Positions 41,421 through 50,180 of a stretch of DNA of 60,710 nt are shown here, piece by piece. Origin of the DNA: an uncultured Eubacteriales bacterium (GTDB lineage: Bacteria; Bacillota; Clostridia; Oscillospirales; Oscillospiraceae); NCBI GenBank assembly GCA_949293985.1, contig CASFFN010000004.1, positions 1 to 60,710 of the forward strand. The letters run 5' to 3'. The translations under genes were made by a program, and so were the position numbers. The notes below the pieces were generated by a model. The model had not been told where the DNA came from. It did no database searches and saw only the letters and a program-made list of their open reading frames with translations. Each line of letters opens with the position of its first letter. The first letter of the stretch is position 1.

Positions 41421-42446
41421 ATGTTAATTGCAGTCATCCTCGTCGCTTCACTTTCTATCGTATTGCGGTGCAGCTTGCTGATACTCGAGTATACTCAGTA
41501 TCACAGAAGCGGCTATTACACCGCAACCCAGACCCCTTTCTGGAAAATAAGGTGGAATTTGGGAAAATACGGCGAATATCTCACCTACCGGCAGTTACGG
41601 AAATTTGAAAAGCAAGGTGCAAAATTCCTTTTCAATCTATATATCCCCAAAACGAATGGTGGCACCAGTGAAATCGATGTAGTAATGATATGCAGCAAGG
41701 GGATTTTCGTTCTGGAAAGCAAAAACTACAGCGGTTGGATTTTCGGGAACGAAGCACAAAAAAACTGGTGTCAAACCCTGCCCAGAAGAGGAGAAAGCCA
41801 TAAGGAATTTTTTTATAATCCCATTATGCAAAACAACTCCCACATCACACATCTCCGGGAATTCCTCAATTATGAATCACCTATTTGGTCTATCATCGTA
41901 TTCTCCAATCGCTGTGAACTTAAGAATGTCACCTACAGCAACAAATTCACAAGAGTAATAAAGCGTTGTAATCTATCCCTATGTATTTCGGGCATACTGG
42001 GAGAAACAGAAATCTTATCCGAAGATGAATTATCTTCTCTTTACCATAGACTACTCCCTTTTACCAATGTCAGTCAGTCGACAAAAGAACAGCACATTGC
42101 CAGTGTTGCAGCAAAAAAACGCCCTGCTGTTATCAAAAATCAAGAACCGCCTACCTTTTCAGATCAGGCTTCTGAGGCCGTGGCCCTCACGCATGCAAAA
42201 GAGGAAAATATTTCTGCTACACCGGATACAAACACACACCAGGACCATTATAATGACATATCAGCGCAAACAAAGATTTGCCCACAATGTGGTGGCTCCC
42301 TGATAATCAGAACTGCTACAAGAGGTAAAAATATTGGTTCCAAATTTTGGGGTTGTTCCAATTTTCCCAAATGCAGGTATATTCTCCCGTTGGAAGCAAG
42401 TAGTCCATCTGCATCCAAAAAAGAATCAACCGAGTCACATCAATAA
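41421..42446 (+). CDS. NERD-domain protein with topoisomerase-type zinc finger
   Basis: A 341-residue protein. Residues 1-23 form a membrane helix. A NERD (nuclease-related) domain spans about 48-165, with the core SEIDVVMICSKGIFVLESKNYSG holding Glu84, Asp86, Glu99 and Lys101, matching an endonuclease-like active site. After a Ser/Thr-rich linker, a C-terminal zinc finger of topoisomerase type follows (CPQCGG near 288 and CSNFPKC near 313). Function is not known; such proteins are suspected of DNA processing or defence. It is far more AT-rich than flanking genes but has GGAGG at its start 22 bases after rsmI, so it may be co-transcribed. Confidence 0.82.
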   Translation: MLIAVILVASLSIVLRCSLLILEYTQYHRSGYYTATQTPFWKIRWNLGKYGEYLTYRQLRKFEKQGAKFLFNLYIPKTNGGTSEIDVVMICSKGIFVLESKNYSGWIFGNEAQKNWCQTLPRRGESHKEFFYNPIMQNNSHITHLREFLNYESPIWSIIVFSNRCELKNVTYSNKFTRVIKRCNLSLCISGILGETEILSEDELSSLYHRLLPFTNVSQSTKEQHIASVAAKKRPAVIKNQEPPTFSDQASEAVALTHAKEENISATPDTNTHQDHYNDISAQTKICPQCGGSLIIRTATRGKNIGSKFWGCSNFPKCRYILPLEASSPSASKKESTESHQ

Positions 42447-42485
42447 AAGTTTTCCATTTTCAACGACAACATTCTTGCAAACCAA

Positions 42486-42517
42486 AAACGCTGCTAAGTT
42501 TCCTTGGCAGCGTTTTT
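42486..42517 (+). terminator. Terminator after the NERD gene
   Basis: AAACGCTGC and GCAGCGTTT form a 9-bp stem followed by TTTTTACA. Confidence 0.85.
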
Positions 42518-42601
42518 ACATATTCTTTACCCTGGGATGATAGCAGAAAACCACTTCCTGTGCTATGCTGAAGCCAAATGAAATTGGGGAGGCAGAAAAC
42601 A

Positions 42602-43096
42602 ATGTCCCATGTCAGCACTCAGTCAGGAAATCAGTTCCGTATTGTCTGGGGTCTATTTCCCTTTCTATGTTCCCTTGCAGTTTTTCTTACCATTCTATTT
42701 ATCAATTTAAACCTTTATGCCGGGGTGGTCAGTATAGGTGTTTTTTCCTGCGTGGTAATCCTAGGGGGCTGGGTCAGCTGGTATTTGATTTGGAAAAAGC
42801 CCCGGCGGCAGCTTTTGCCTATGCTGGCTGTTCTTCTGGCAAACCTTCTGGCGATCGGCATTTTCTGGGGGAATCTTCCCAAATATACCCTTTCCCAAGC
42901 CGCCCGGCATGTTATGGAGCAGGAAGAAACTGTAACCGCAGCACCCAATCCCGATTATCGGGTGATGGACACCGCGGAGCCTTTGAATCTGCTGGTAGAT
43001 AAGGGCTATGTGCTTTGCTGCACCCAAAATTCCGCTGGTACCCAAACGGTGGTATTCTTTCAGCCTATCACTGGGGAATATTTTGAAATAGAATGA
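42602..43096 (+). CDS. Small membrane protein of unknown function
   Basis: A 164-residue protein with three hydrophobic stretches (about residues 14-35, 41-62 and 72-91), then a polar C-terminal half of about 70 residues ending in VVFFQPITGEYFEIE. I do not recognise the family. GGGGAGG lies nine bases before the ATG at 42602; an in-frame Met 8 codons earlier precedes this ribosome site and is rejected. No promoter is convincing. It stands between two other forward genes with gaps of about 80-150 bases. Confidence 0.65.
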   Translation: MSHVSTQSGNQFRIVWGLFPFLCSLAVFLTILFINLNLYAGVVSIGVFSCVVILGGWVSWYLIWKKPRRQLLPMLAVLLANLLAIGIFWGNLPKYTLSQAARHVMEQEETVTAAPNPDYRVMDTAEPLNLLVDKGYVLCCTQNSAGTQTVVFFQPITGEYFEIE

Positions 43097-43175
43097 TAAA
43101 AGCCTGCCACCCCGGCAGTCTGTTTGGTTATGTTTGTCCGTCCCCCGGCATAGGCTTTGGGGAGGAGGGATGGAC

Positions 43176-43754
43176 ATGGTGATGAGCTGGATTTTTTTGG
43201 GGCTGGTGGGAATCTCTCTGGGGTTTTCCCTGGCGGAGGGCACCGGCGGGGCGCTGTCGGCGGCGGTGGCCAAGGGGGCTCAGGATGGGATTACCCTGTC
43301 TATCTCCATGGCAGGGGCCCTGTGCCTTTGGTCCGGGGTGGGAAAGCTGATGGAAAAGGCGGGAATCACCGGGGTTCTTGCCAGGCTCCTGTCCCCCCTT
43401 CTGGGGCGGCTGTTCCCGGACACAAAAAAAGACCCGGCGCTTGCCGGGTATCTCAGCGGCAATGTTTGCGCCAATCTTTTAGGGCTGGGAAACGCCGCCA
43501 CTCCCTTAGGCGTTCAGGCCGCCCGGCGGCTTGCCGGAGGCAGAACCACCGCCAACAATCAGCTGTGCCGTCTGATTGTGCTGAACACCGCCTCCATTCA
43601 GCTGATTCCCACCACCGTAGCAGCTGTCCGGGCCGCGGCCGGAAGCGCCAGTCCCTTTGACATTCTCCCGGCGGTGTGGGTGACCAGCCTTTGTTCTGCC
43701 GGAGCCGGGGTCACCGCCGCCTGGCTGCTGGGAAAGGTGTGGCCGGATGATTGA
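43176..43754 (+). CDS. spmA: Spore maturation protein A
   Basis: A 192-residue membrane protein of the nucleoside-recognition (Gate) family. LGFSLAEGTGGALSAAVAKGAQDGITLSI, SGNVCANLLGLGNAATPLGVQAAR and LIVLNTASIQLIPTTVAAVRAAAGS are typical SpmA. In Bacillus SpmA and SpmB are needed for spore-core dehydration, but homologues also occur in non-sporulating anaerobes. ATG 43176 is preferred over one six bases earlier because GGAGGAGG needs the spacing. It overlaps spmB by 8 bp. Confidence 0.9.
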   Translation: MVMSWIFLGLVGISLGFSLAEGTGGALSAAVAKGAQDGITLSISMAGALCLWSGVGKLMEKAGITGVLARLLSPLLGRLFPDTKKDPALAGYLSGNVCANLLGLGNAATPLGVQAARRLAGGRTTANNQLCRLIVLNTASIQLIPTTVAAVRAAAGSASPFDILPAVWVTSLCSAGAGVTAAWLLGKVWPDD

Positions 43755-44253
43755 CTATATTGTGCCCCTGATTCTTCTGCTTGCCACCGCCTTTGCCCTG
43801 CGGAAAAAGGAAAACGCCTACAATCTGCTCCTGACCGGCGGGGCGGAGGGGTTACAGCTTTTGATTACCCTGGTGCCCGCCCTGGTGATGCTTCTCACCG
43901 CCGTTTCCATGCTTCGGGCATCCGGGGCTATGGAGGTTCTGGGGAATTGGCTTTCCCCGGTTTTCTCTTTCTTTGGCATCCCGCCGGAGACCGCCCTTTT
44001 GGTACTGGTGCGGCCCATCAGCGGCAGCGCCGCCCTGGGGGTAGGCGCGGAACTGATAGCCGCCTATGGCCCTGACTCCCTGGTGGGCAGAACCGCCGCT
44101 GTCATGCTGGGCTCCACGGAAACCACCTTCTACACCATTAGCGTATACTTCGGTGCCGCCGGGATTCAGAAGACCCGCTACACCCTCTTAGCCGCACTCC
44201 TGGCGGATTTTGTGGGTTTTTTCATGGCTTCTCTTACGGCAAACTGGCTGTAA
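43747..44253 (+). CDS. spmB: Spore maturation protein B
   Basis: A 168-residue partner of SpmA with the Gate domain. ENAYNLLLTGGAEGLQLLITLVPALVMLLTAV and VLVRPISGSAALGVGAELIAAYGPDS are characteristic, and MLGSTETTFYTISVYFGAAGI ends the conserved part. It begins inside the spmA stop region and ends before a strong terminator. Together they form a membrane complex whose transported ligand is unknown. Confidence 0.92.
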   Translation: MIDYIVPLILLLATAFALRKKENAYNLLLTGGAEGLQLLITLVPALVMLLTAVSMLRASGAMEVLGNWLSPVFSFFGIPPETALLVLVRPISGSAALGVGAELIAAYGPDSLVGRTAAVMLGSTETTFYTISVYFGAAGIQKTRYTLLAALLADFVGFFMASLTANWL

Positions 44254-44257
44254 GGAA

Positions 44258-44307
44258 CCCCCATTTGCTCTGCCTCTGAGAGTAGTGCAAATGGGGGCTA
44301 CATTTTT
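44258..44307 (+). terminator. Terminator after spmB
   Basis: CCCCCATTTGC and GCAAATGGGGG form an 11-bp stem with an 18-base loop, followed by CTACATTTTT. Confidence 0.75.
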
Positions 44308-44310
44308 CTG

Positions 44311-44682
44311 TTATCCCGGCATGGACCACTGCAAAGTTTTGTAAAGCAGACTCGGCTTCTGGGCCAGAAGCATCAGGGTTTCCCCGTTTGCGGCATCCAG
44401 CTCCAGCAGTCCCTTCCGGAAGGCAAAGGAGGGGATTTCTGCACCGCCAGTGCTCCACATAGCTACTACATGGCTTACCCGGCAGTCATCCTTTTCCCGG
44501 AGCATTCCAAAGAAGCCTTCCAGCTCCTTTTGGGCATTGCCCACATCCACCAGGGCCAGGCAGTATACATGGCTCTTTTCCGTCCGCACCATGTTCACCT
44601 GCTCTGCCTGGGGATGGAGGGAAATCTGCTTCCGGGCCTCCTCCATAAGCTGATGGAAAATCTCTTTATGGTTTTGCTCCAT
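44311..44682 (-). CDS. Small cytosolic protein of unknown function
   Basis: A 123-residue soluble protein beginning MEQNHKEIFHQLMEEARKQISLHP. It shows alternating strands and helices and contains HVVAMWSTGGAEIPSFAFRKGLLEL in the middle. No known motif is recognised. AAAGGAG at seven bases fixes the ATG at 44682; the frame extends 12 codons upstream without a ribosome site. It has its own probable promoter and converges on the spmAB terminator. Confidence 0.7.
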   Translation of the reverse strand: MEQNHKEIFHQLMEEARKQISLHPQAEQVNMVRTEKSHVYCLALVDVGNAQKELEGFFGMLREKDDCRVSHVVAMWSTGGAEIPSFAFRKGLLELDAANGETLMLLAQKPSLLYKTLQWSMPG

Positions 44683-44743
44683 GGGTATGCTCCTTTCAAA
44701 ATTACTTTCCTGCTTCAAGATAACATCATTTTTTCACACAAAT

Positions 44744-44772
44744 ACCGTATCATATTGTATTTGCCATGTCAA
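44744..44772 (-). promoter_or_regulatory. Probable promoter of the 123-residue gene
   Basis: Reverse strand: perfect -35 TTGACA, 17-bp spacer, weak -10 TACGGT. Confidence 0.5.
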
Positions 44773-44822
44773 TATATCTTTCAAGGAAAGCTCCTTTTGA
44801 AAGATGCGTGCATCGTTCCCCC

Positions 44823-47800
44823 TCAGAACAGGCTCACCTGGCTGGTATCGGGAAGGTCGCCGAAGGCGCCGGCTTGCCCCAGCATCTGCATATGGGTTTT
44901 GGATACCTTGGGACAGGCTGCCGCCACTTCCTCGATGGAGAGGAATTTCTTACCCTCTCTGCCCCGCATCAAATCCCAGGCGGCGCTTTCCCCCAGGCCG
45001 GAGATGGCCACAAAGGGAGGCAGGATCTTGCCGTCCTTGATTAAGAACTTGATGGCGTGGCTTTCGTACAGGTCAATAGGCAGGAAGTCAAAGCCCCGGA
45101 GGTAATACTCGTATACCACTTCCAATGTGGTGAGCAAATCCTCGTCCTTGTCCGTCGCCTCCTCGTTGTCGTTGATGGCCTGGATATTGGCCTTTACCGC
45201 CTCCATACCCCCGGTCATCAGTACCGCGTCAAAGCCGCCCTTCTGGCTTCTGCGGTAGAAGTAGGCCGCATAGAAAGCCAGGGGGTGGTGCACCTTGAAC
45301 CAGGCAATCCGGAAAGCCATCATAACATAGGCCACCGCATGGGCCTTGGGGAACAGGTACTTGATTTTCTTACAGGAGCCGATGTACCACTCCGGCACCC
45401 CAGCCTCCCGCATTTCCTCCTCTGCCCCTTCCGGCAGGCCTCTGCCCTTTCGCACCGCCTCCATGATTTTGAAGGAGCGCTTTTCCGGCATACCGCAGGA
45501 AATCAGGTAGGTCATGATGTCGTCACGACAGCCGATGGTGCTGTCTACCGTGGCGGTTTTGGAGAGAATCAAATCCTTTGCGTTGCCCAGCCACACGTCC
45601 GTTCCGTGGGAGAAGCCGGAAAGCCGCACCAGGGTATCAAACCGGGTAGGCATGGTATCCAGCAGCATTCCTCTTGTAAAGTGGGTGTTGAACTCCGGAA
45701 TGGCAACAGCGCCCGTGGGGCCCAGGATGGGGTCATCCTCGTAGCCCAGCACCCGGGAGGTGGTGAAGATGGACATGGTGTCCTTGTCGTCCAGGGGGAT
45801 GGTCTTGGCATCCACCCCAGTCACATCCTCCATCATCCGGATCATGGTGGGGTCATCGTGGCCCAGCATATCCAGCTTCAGGAGGTTTTCCTCCATGGAG
45901 TGGTATTCAAAGTGGGTGGTGATCTGGTCGGAATTGGGGTCGTCCGCCGGATGCTGCACCGGGCAGAAGTCCCAGATTTCGTTCTCCTGAGGAATAACCA
46001 CCAGGCCTCCGGGGTGCTGGCCGGTGGTACGGCGGACGCCCACGCAGCCGGTAGCCAGGCGCATTTCCTCCGCCTTGCCCACGTGCTTGCCCCGCTCGGA
46101 AAGGTACTTTTTTACATAGCCAAAGGCGGTCTTTTCTGCCACCGTACCCACGGTGCCTGCTCGGAAAACATGGGATTTTCCGAACATTTCCACACAGTAG
46201 GCGTGGGCCCGGGACTGGTACTCACCGGAGAAATTCAGGTCGATATCCGGCACCTTGTCGCCGCCGAATCCCAGGAAGGTCTCGAAGGGGATGTTGAAGC
46301 CGTCTTTTTCAAAGGTGGCTCCGCACTTGGGACACACCGCATCGGGAAGGTCTGCGCCGCAGGCACAGCCCTTGGGCACCTCGAAGGTGGTGTACTTACA
46401 CGCCGGATTGGGGCAGCGGTAATGGGGCGGGAAGGAGTTAACCTCCGTAATGCCGGACATATAGGCAACAATAGAGGAGCCTACGGAACCACGGGAACCT
46501 ACCAGGTACCCATGCTCCAGGGAGTTTTGCACCAGCTTCTGGGCGGACATATAAATCACATCATAGTGACAGCTGATGATGTCGTGGAGCTCCGTTTCCA
46601 CCCGCTTGGTAATCAGCTCCGGGGGATTCTCTCCATAAAGCCGGTGCATTTTGCCGTACACCAGGCTCTTCAAATCCTCCACGGAGTTTTCAATCTTGGG
46701 AGCAAACAGGTTATGGGGCACCGGGCGAAGGGTCTCACACATATCCGCAATCAAATTGGGATTGGTAATGACAATCTCCTTGGCCTTTTCCTCCCCTAAG
46801 TAGGAAAACTCCCGGAGCATATCGTCGGTGGTGCGGAAGTACAAAGGGTTACTCCGGTCGCAGTCCTCGAAGCCCTTGGTGGCCAGGAGGATATGGCGGA
46901 AAATCTCGTCCTCCGGGTTAAGGAAATGCACATCTCCCGTGGCTACCACGGGCTTCCCCAGGGCCTCCCCCAGGCGGACAATCTTCCGGTTGAATTCCCG
47001 CAGCTCCTCTTCCGTCTGGACAATGCCCTTGGCCAGCATAAAGGCGTTGTTGGCCAGGGGTTGAACCTCCAGGAAATCGTAAAATTCCGCCAGCCGCTTT
47101 ACCTCGTCCTCGCACTTGTTGTCCAGGATGGCCTGGAACAGCTCACCGGCTTCACAGGCGGAGCCGATAAGCAGTCCCTCCCGGTACCGCAGCAGCTCCG
47201 ACTTGGGAATCCGGGGCACCCGCTTGAAGTATTTGAGGTTGGCATCGGAAATCAGGTGGTACAGGTTCCGCAGACCCACCTGATTCTTGGCAAAGAGGAT
47301 AATATGCCGGGCGTGGCGGTTGTCAATCCGGCTCTGGGAGCGCAGACCCATCATGGCGGGGTTAATCTCCTGCAGCCGGGAAAGCTCCAGCTCCCGGAGC
47401 TTGTCCGTGAGCTTGTGGAAGATGAGGCCGCAGGTCACGGCGTCGTCTCCTGCCCGGTGGTGGTTAAAGTCCGGCAGGCTCAGGGCGTTGGACACCACAT
47501 CCAGCTTAAATTTATTTAAGTGGGGCAGCAGGTTCTGGGAGAGAATCAGGGTATCCACGGAGGTAAAGCCGTAGGGCAGGCCCTGCTTCCGGCAGGCCTC
47601 CCGGATAAAGCCGGTGTCAAAGTCCGCATTGTGGGCAACCAGCACCCGGTCTCCCACAAATTCCAGAAATTCCGGCAGCACTTTCTCGATACTGGGAGCA
47701 TCTGCCAGCATGGCATCGGTGATGCCTGTCAGCTCCACGATTTTCTGCTCCAGGCGTCTTCCTGGGTTCACAAAGGTCTGGAACCGTCCCAGCTCCTTGC

Positions 47801-49130
47801 CGCCTTGCATCCGCACGGCGCCGATTTCGATAATCTCGTCCTTCTGGGAGGACAGACCGGTGGTTTCCAGGTCAAAGGCCACATACTCCCCGTCAAATGC
47901 CATATCAGCGGAGCCGTGAACCACCACCCGGTCGTCCACATCGTTGACATAATACCCCTCACAGCCATAGAGAATCTTGATATTCTCGTCTGTGCCCGCC
48001 ACCTTGGCCTTGGCGGCGGCCTTCATGGCGTCGGGGAAGGACTGGACACAGCCGTGGTCGGTGATGGCGATGGCCCGGTGTCCCCAGGCTGCCGCCTGCT
48101 TCACCGCCTCTGCCGTGTTGGTCAGGGCGTCCATATTGCTCATGGTGGTGTGCAGGTGCAGCTCCACCCGCTTCCCTTCCGTAGCCGTATCCTGCCGCTT
48201 GGGCATGGAGCCGGGCATGATGCCGAAGGGCTTTAGCACCATTTCGTTGTCGTACCGGTTTTCCGTGGGCTTGCCCTTTACCTGAATCACCGAGCCCTCC
48301 CGGATGGCCTCCAGAATGGGCTTGGCCTCGTTGTTGTCCATGTATCGGTTCACCCGGATGGAGCCGGTATAGTCAGTCATATCAAAGTTAATTACCCAGG
48401 CGTTGTTCTTCTTCAGCTCCTTGTGCTCCACATGGAACACCTTGCCCTCCACTATCACAAAGCCCTGATTCAAGTCCACCTCCGACATGGGGATGGGTTT
48501 GCCCTGGAAGGGCTTGCCGTAGATGGTCTGGGACTGTTGGGTCTGCTGGGACTGGGACTGGGGCTTCTCCGGTGTCTTGCCGCCGGCCTGGGGAATGTTC
48601 TCCATCATGTCCTGGCGCATTTGCTCCATGGCGGCAAAGAGCTGTACCCCTTCCAGATCCTCTCCGGAGTGGATTTCCACCCGCGCCTGGGCGGCAAACC
48701 GCTCCGCAAGGCTCCGGCACACCCCGGGGACACAGGCCTCCAGGGCTTTCTTTCCGTTGGCCCGGAGCTGAATGTGGAGGGTGTTCCCCTCCCAGCGCCA
48801 CCCGGCTCCTGCCAGAGCCGCCCGGCTCAGGGAGTCCTCCCGGACAAACAGCTCCATCAGCTCCCGGGGGTGAATCTTCGTCAGCTGGGAGGCTGGATGC
48901 ACCGCCTGAAGGTGCAGGCTCTCCAGTCCGTACAGCCCTGCCACCGCCTGGGCCACCCAGTCCAGATCCCACTGGGGGACGTAATCTTCCGTGTGGAGCA
49001 CCAGGGAAACACCCCGCTTCACCGGGTCGATTTCCCCTGCCACAATGGCCGCCTGAGAAAGGGCCGGGGCCAGGTTCTCAGGCGGCGCAAAGTCCGGAAA
49101 CATATTCAAAAACAGGGTTGTGTTTTCCAT
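44823..49130 (-). CDS. polC: DNA polymerase III alpha subunit, Gram-positive type (PolC)
   Basis: A 1435-residue replicative polymerase. Order of parts: N-terminal domain (1-200), OB fold (about 205-310), PHP domain beginning VELHLHTTMSNMDALT (about 325) and interrupted by a DEDD 3'-5' exonuclease (YVAFDLETTGLSSQKDEIIEIGAV, about 415-580), then the rest of PHP, a zinc-binding motif (CPNPACKYTTF..CACGADLPDAVCPKCG), and the palm with PDIDLNFSGEYQSRAH, the catalytic Asp-x-Asp. The C-terminal fingers and helix-hairpin-helix region are complete. Length is typical (B. subtilis 1437). It ends the pyrH-to-polC gene run. Confidence 0.97.
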   Translation of the reverse strand: MENTTLFLNMFPDFAPPENLAPALSQAAIVAGEIDPVKRGVSLVLHTEDYVPQWDLDWVAQAVAGLYGLESLHLQAVHPASQLTKIHPRELMELFVREDSLSRAALAGAGWRWEGNTLHIQLRANGKKALEACVPGVCRSLAERFAAQARVEIHSGEDLEGVQLFAAMEQMRQDMMENIPQAGGKTPEKPQSQSQQTQQSQTIYGKPFQGKPIPMSEVDLNQGFVIVEGKVFHVEHKELKKNNAWVINFDMTDYTGSIRVNRYMDNNEAKPILEAIREGSVIQVKGKPTENRYDNEMVLKPFGIMPGSMPKRQDTATEGKRVELHLHTTMSNMDALTNTAEAVKQAAAWGHRAIAITDHGCVQSFPDAMKAAAKAKVAGTDENIKILYGCEGYYVNDVDDRVVVHGSADMAFDGEYVAFDLETTGLSSQKDEIIEIGAVRMQGGKELGRFQTFVNPGRRLEQKIVELTGITDAMLADAPSIEKVLPEFLEFVGDRVLVAHNADFDTGFIREACRKQGLPYGFTSVDTLILSQNLLPHLNKFKLDVVSNALSLPDFNHHRAGDDAVTCGLIFHKLTDKLRELELSRLQEINPAMMGLRSQSRIDNRHARHIILFAKNQVGLRNLYHLISDANLKYFKRVPRIPKSELLRYREGLLIGSACEAGELFQAILDNKCEDEVKRLAEFYDFLEVQPLANNAFMLAKGIVQTEEELREFNRKIVRLGEALGKPVVATGDVHFLNPEDEIFRHILLATKGFEDCDRSNPLYFRTTDDMLREFSYLGEEKAKEIVITNPNLIADMCETLRPVPHNLFAPKIENSVEDLKSLVYGKMHRLYGENPPELITKRVETELHDIISCHYDVIYMSAQKLVQNSLEHGYLVGSRGSVGSSIVAYMSGITEVNSFPPHYRCPNPACKYTTFEVPKGCACGADLPDAVCPKCGATFEKDGFNIPFETFLGFGGDKVPDIDLNFSGEYQSRAHAYCVEMFGKSHVFRAGTVGTVAEKTAFGYVKKYLSERGKHVGKAEEMRLATGCVGVRRTTGQHPGGLVVIPQENEIWDFCPVQHPADDPNSDQITTHFEYHSMEENLLKLDMLGHDDPTMIRMMEDVTGVDAKTIPLDDKDTMSIFTTSRVLGYEDDPILGPTGAVAIPEFNTHFTRGMLLDTMPTRFDTLVRLSGFSHGTDVWLGNAKDLILSKTATVDSTIGCRDDIMTYLISCGMPEKRSFKIMEAVRKGRGLPEGAEEEMREAGVPEWYIGSCKKIKYLFPKAHAVAYVMMAFRIAWFKVHHPLAFYAAYFYRRSQKGGFDAVLMTGGMEAVKANIQAINDNEEATDKDEDLLTTLEVVYEYYLRGFDFLPIDLYESHAIKFLIKDGKILPPFVAISGLGESAAWDLMRGREGKKFLSIEEVAAACPKVSKTHMQMLGQAGAFGDLPDTSQVSLF

Positions 49131-49137
49131 AATTTCC

Positions 49138-50175
49138 TCAAAGTTCCTGGATGCGCTTCAAAAGGGCCGGCAGCAGCTCCTCGTAGGGAAGCTTGGCAAT
49201 CTGCTGTCCCTTTTCAAAGAGCATTCCGCAGCCGTCGCCCCCGGCGATGCCGATGTCTGCCTCCCGGGCCTCTCCCGGGCCGTTGACGATGCATCCCATC
49301 ACCGCCACGGTAATGGGCTTCCGGCAGTCCTTCAGTGCCGCATCCACCTGGTTTACCAGGCCAATCAAATCAATTTTCGTTCTGCCGCAGGTGGGGCAGG
49401 AGATGATATTGACCCCATCCTTCCGGAGCCCTGCCGCTTTCAGAATGTCCTTGGCGGCGTATACCTCCTCCACCGGGTCGTCGGTAAGGCTTACCCGGAT
49501 GGTATCTCCGATCCCGTCCAAAAGCAGCGCGCCGATGCCCATGGCGGACTTGATCATGCCCATCCGCACCGGGCCGGTTTCCGTCACGCCGATGTGCAGG
49601 GGATAGTCGCACCGGCTGCGGAACAGCCGGGCTGCCGCCACCATGGTGGGGACGGTGGAGGACTTCATGGACACGCAGGTGTCGTAAAAGCCCTGCTTTT
49701 CCAGCAGCTCCAGGTGGGAAAAGGCACTTACCACCAGGGCTTCCGCCGTGGGATGGCCGTATTTCTCCAGAAGCTTTTTATCCAGGCTGCCGCCGTTTAC
49801 CCCGATGCGGATGGGGATGCGCTTATCCTTACATACCTCCACCACCGCCCGCACCCGGTCGTCGCCGCCGATGTTGCCGGGGTTGATGCGGATTTTGGCA
49901 GCGCCCCCTTCCGCGGCGGCAATGGCCAGCTTGTAGTCGAAATGGATATCCGCGACCAAAGGAAGCGCCGATCCGGCGCAAATCTCCCGGAAGCACTCCG
50001 CCGCCGCCCTGTCCGGCACCGCCAGGCGGGTAATCATGCAGCCCGCCGCCTGAAGCCGGGCAATCTGGGCAAGGCACCCTTCCACATCCGTGGTTTTGGT
50101 ATTGAGCATGGACTGGATGGCCACCGGCGCGCCGCCGCCAATGGGAACGCTTCCCACCATAATTTTTCTTGTCAT
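49138..50175 (-). CDS. ispG: 4-hydroxy-3-methylbut-2-enyl diphosphate synthase
   Basis: A 345-residue IspG of the MEP isoprenoid pathway. MTRKIMVGSVPIGGGAPVAIQSMLNTKT, the TIM-barrel segments RINPGNIGGDDRV and RIGVNGGSLDKKL, and the 4Fe-4S ligands in ISCPTCGRTKIDL and a later Cys in MGCIVNGPGEA are all present. ATG 50175 is eight bases after AAGGGG; an in-frame GTG three codons before is the alternative. It directly follows rseP. Confidence 0.96.
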   Translation of the reverse strand: MTRKIMVGSVPIGGGAPVAIQSMLNTKTTDVEGCLAQIARLQAAGCMITRLAVPDRAAAECFREICAGSALPLVADIHFDYKLAIAAAEGGAAKIRINPGNIGGDDRVRAVVEVCKDKRIPIRIGVNGGSLDKKLLEKYGHPTAEALVVSAFSHLELLEKQGFYDTCVSMKSSTVPTMVAAARLFRSRCDYPLHIGVTETGPVRMGMIKSAMGIGALLLDGIGDTIRVSLTDDPVEEVYAAKDILKAAGLRKDGVNIISCPTCGRTKIDLIGLVNQVDAALKDCRKPITVAVMGCIVNGPGEAREADIGIAGGDGCGMLFEKGQQIAKLPYEELLPALLKRIQEL

Positions 50176-50180
50176 GGTGT

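Noticed and set aside
43176..44253. spmA-spmB as proof that the organism sporulates
   Set aside because: Homologues of both occur in non-sporulating anaerobes; no other spore-specific gene is in the window.
45057..46799. A 580-codon forward open frame within polC
   Set aside because: Mirror frame of polC without start signals.
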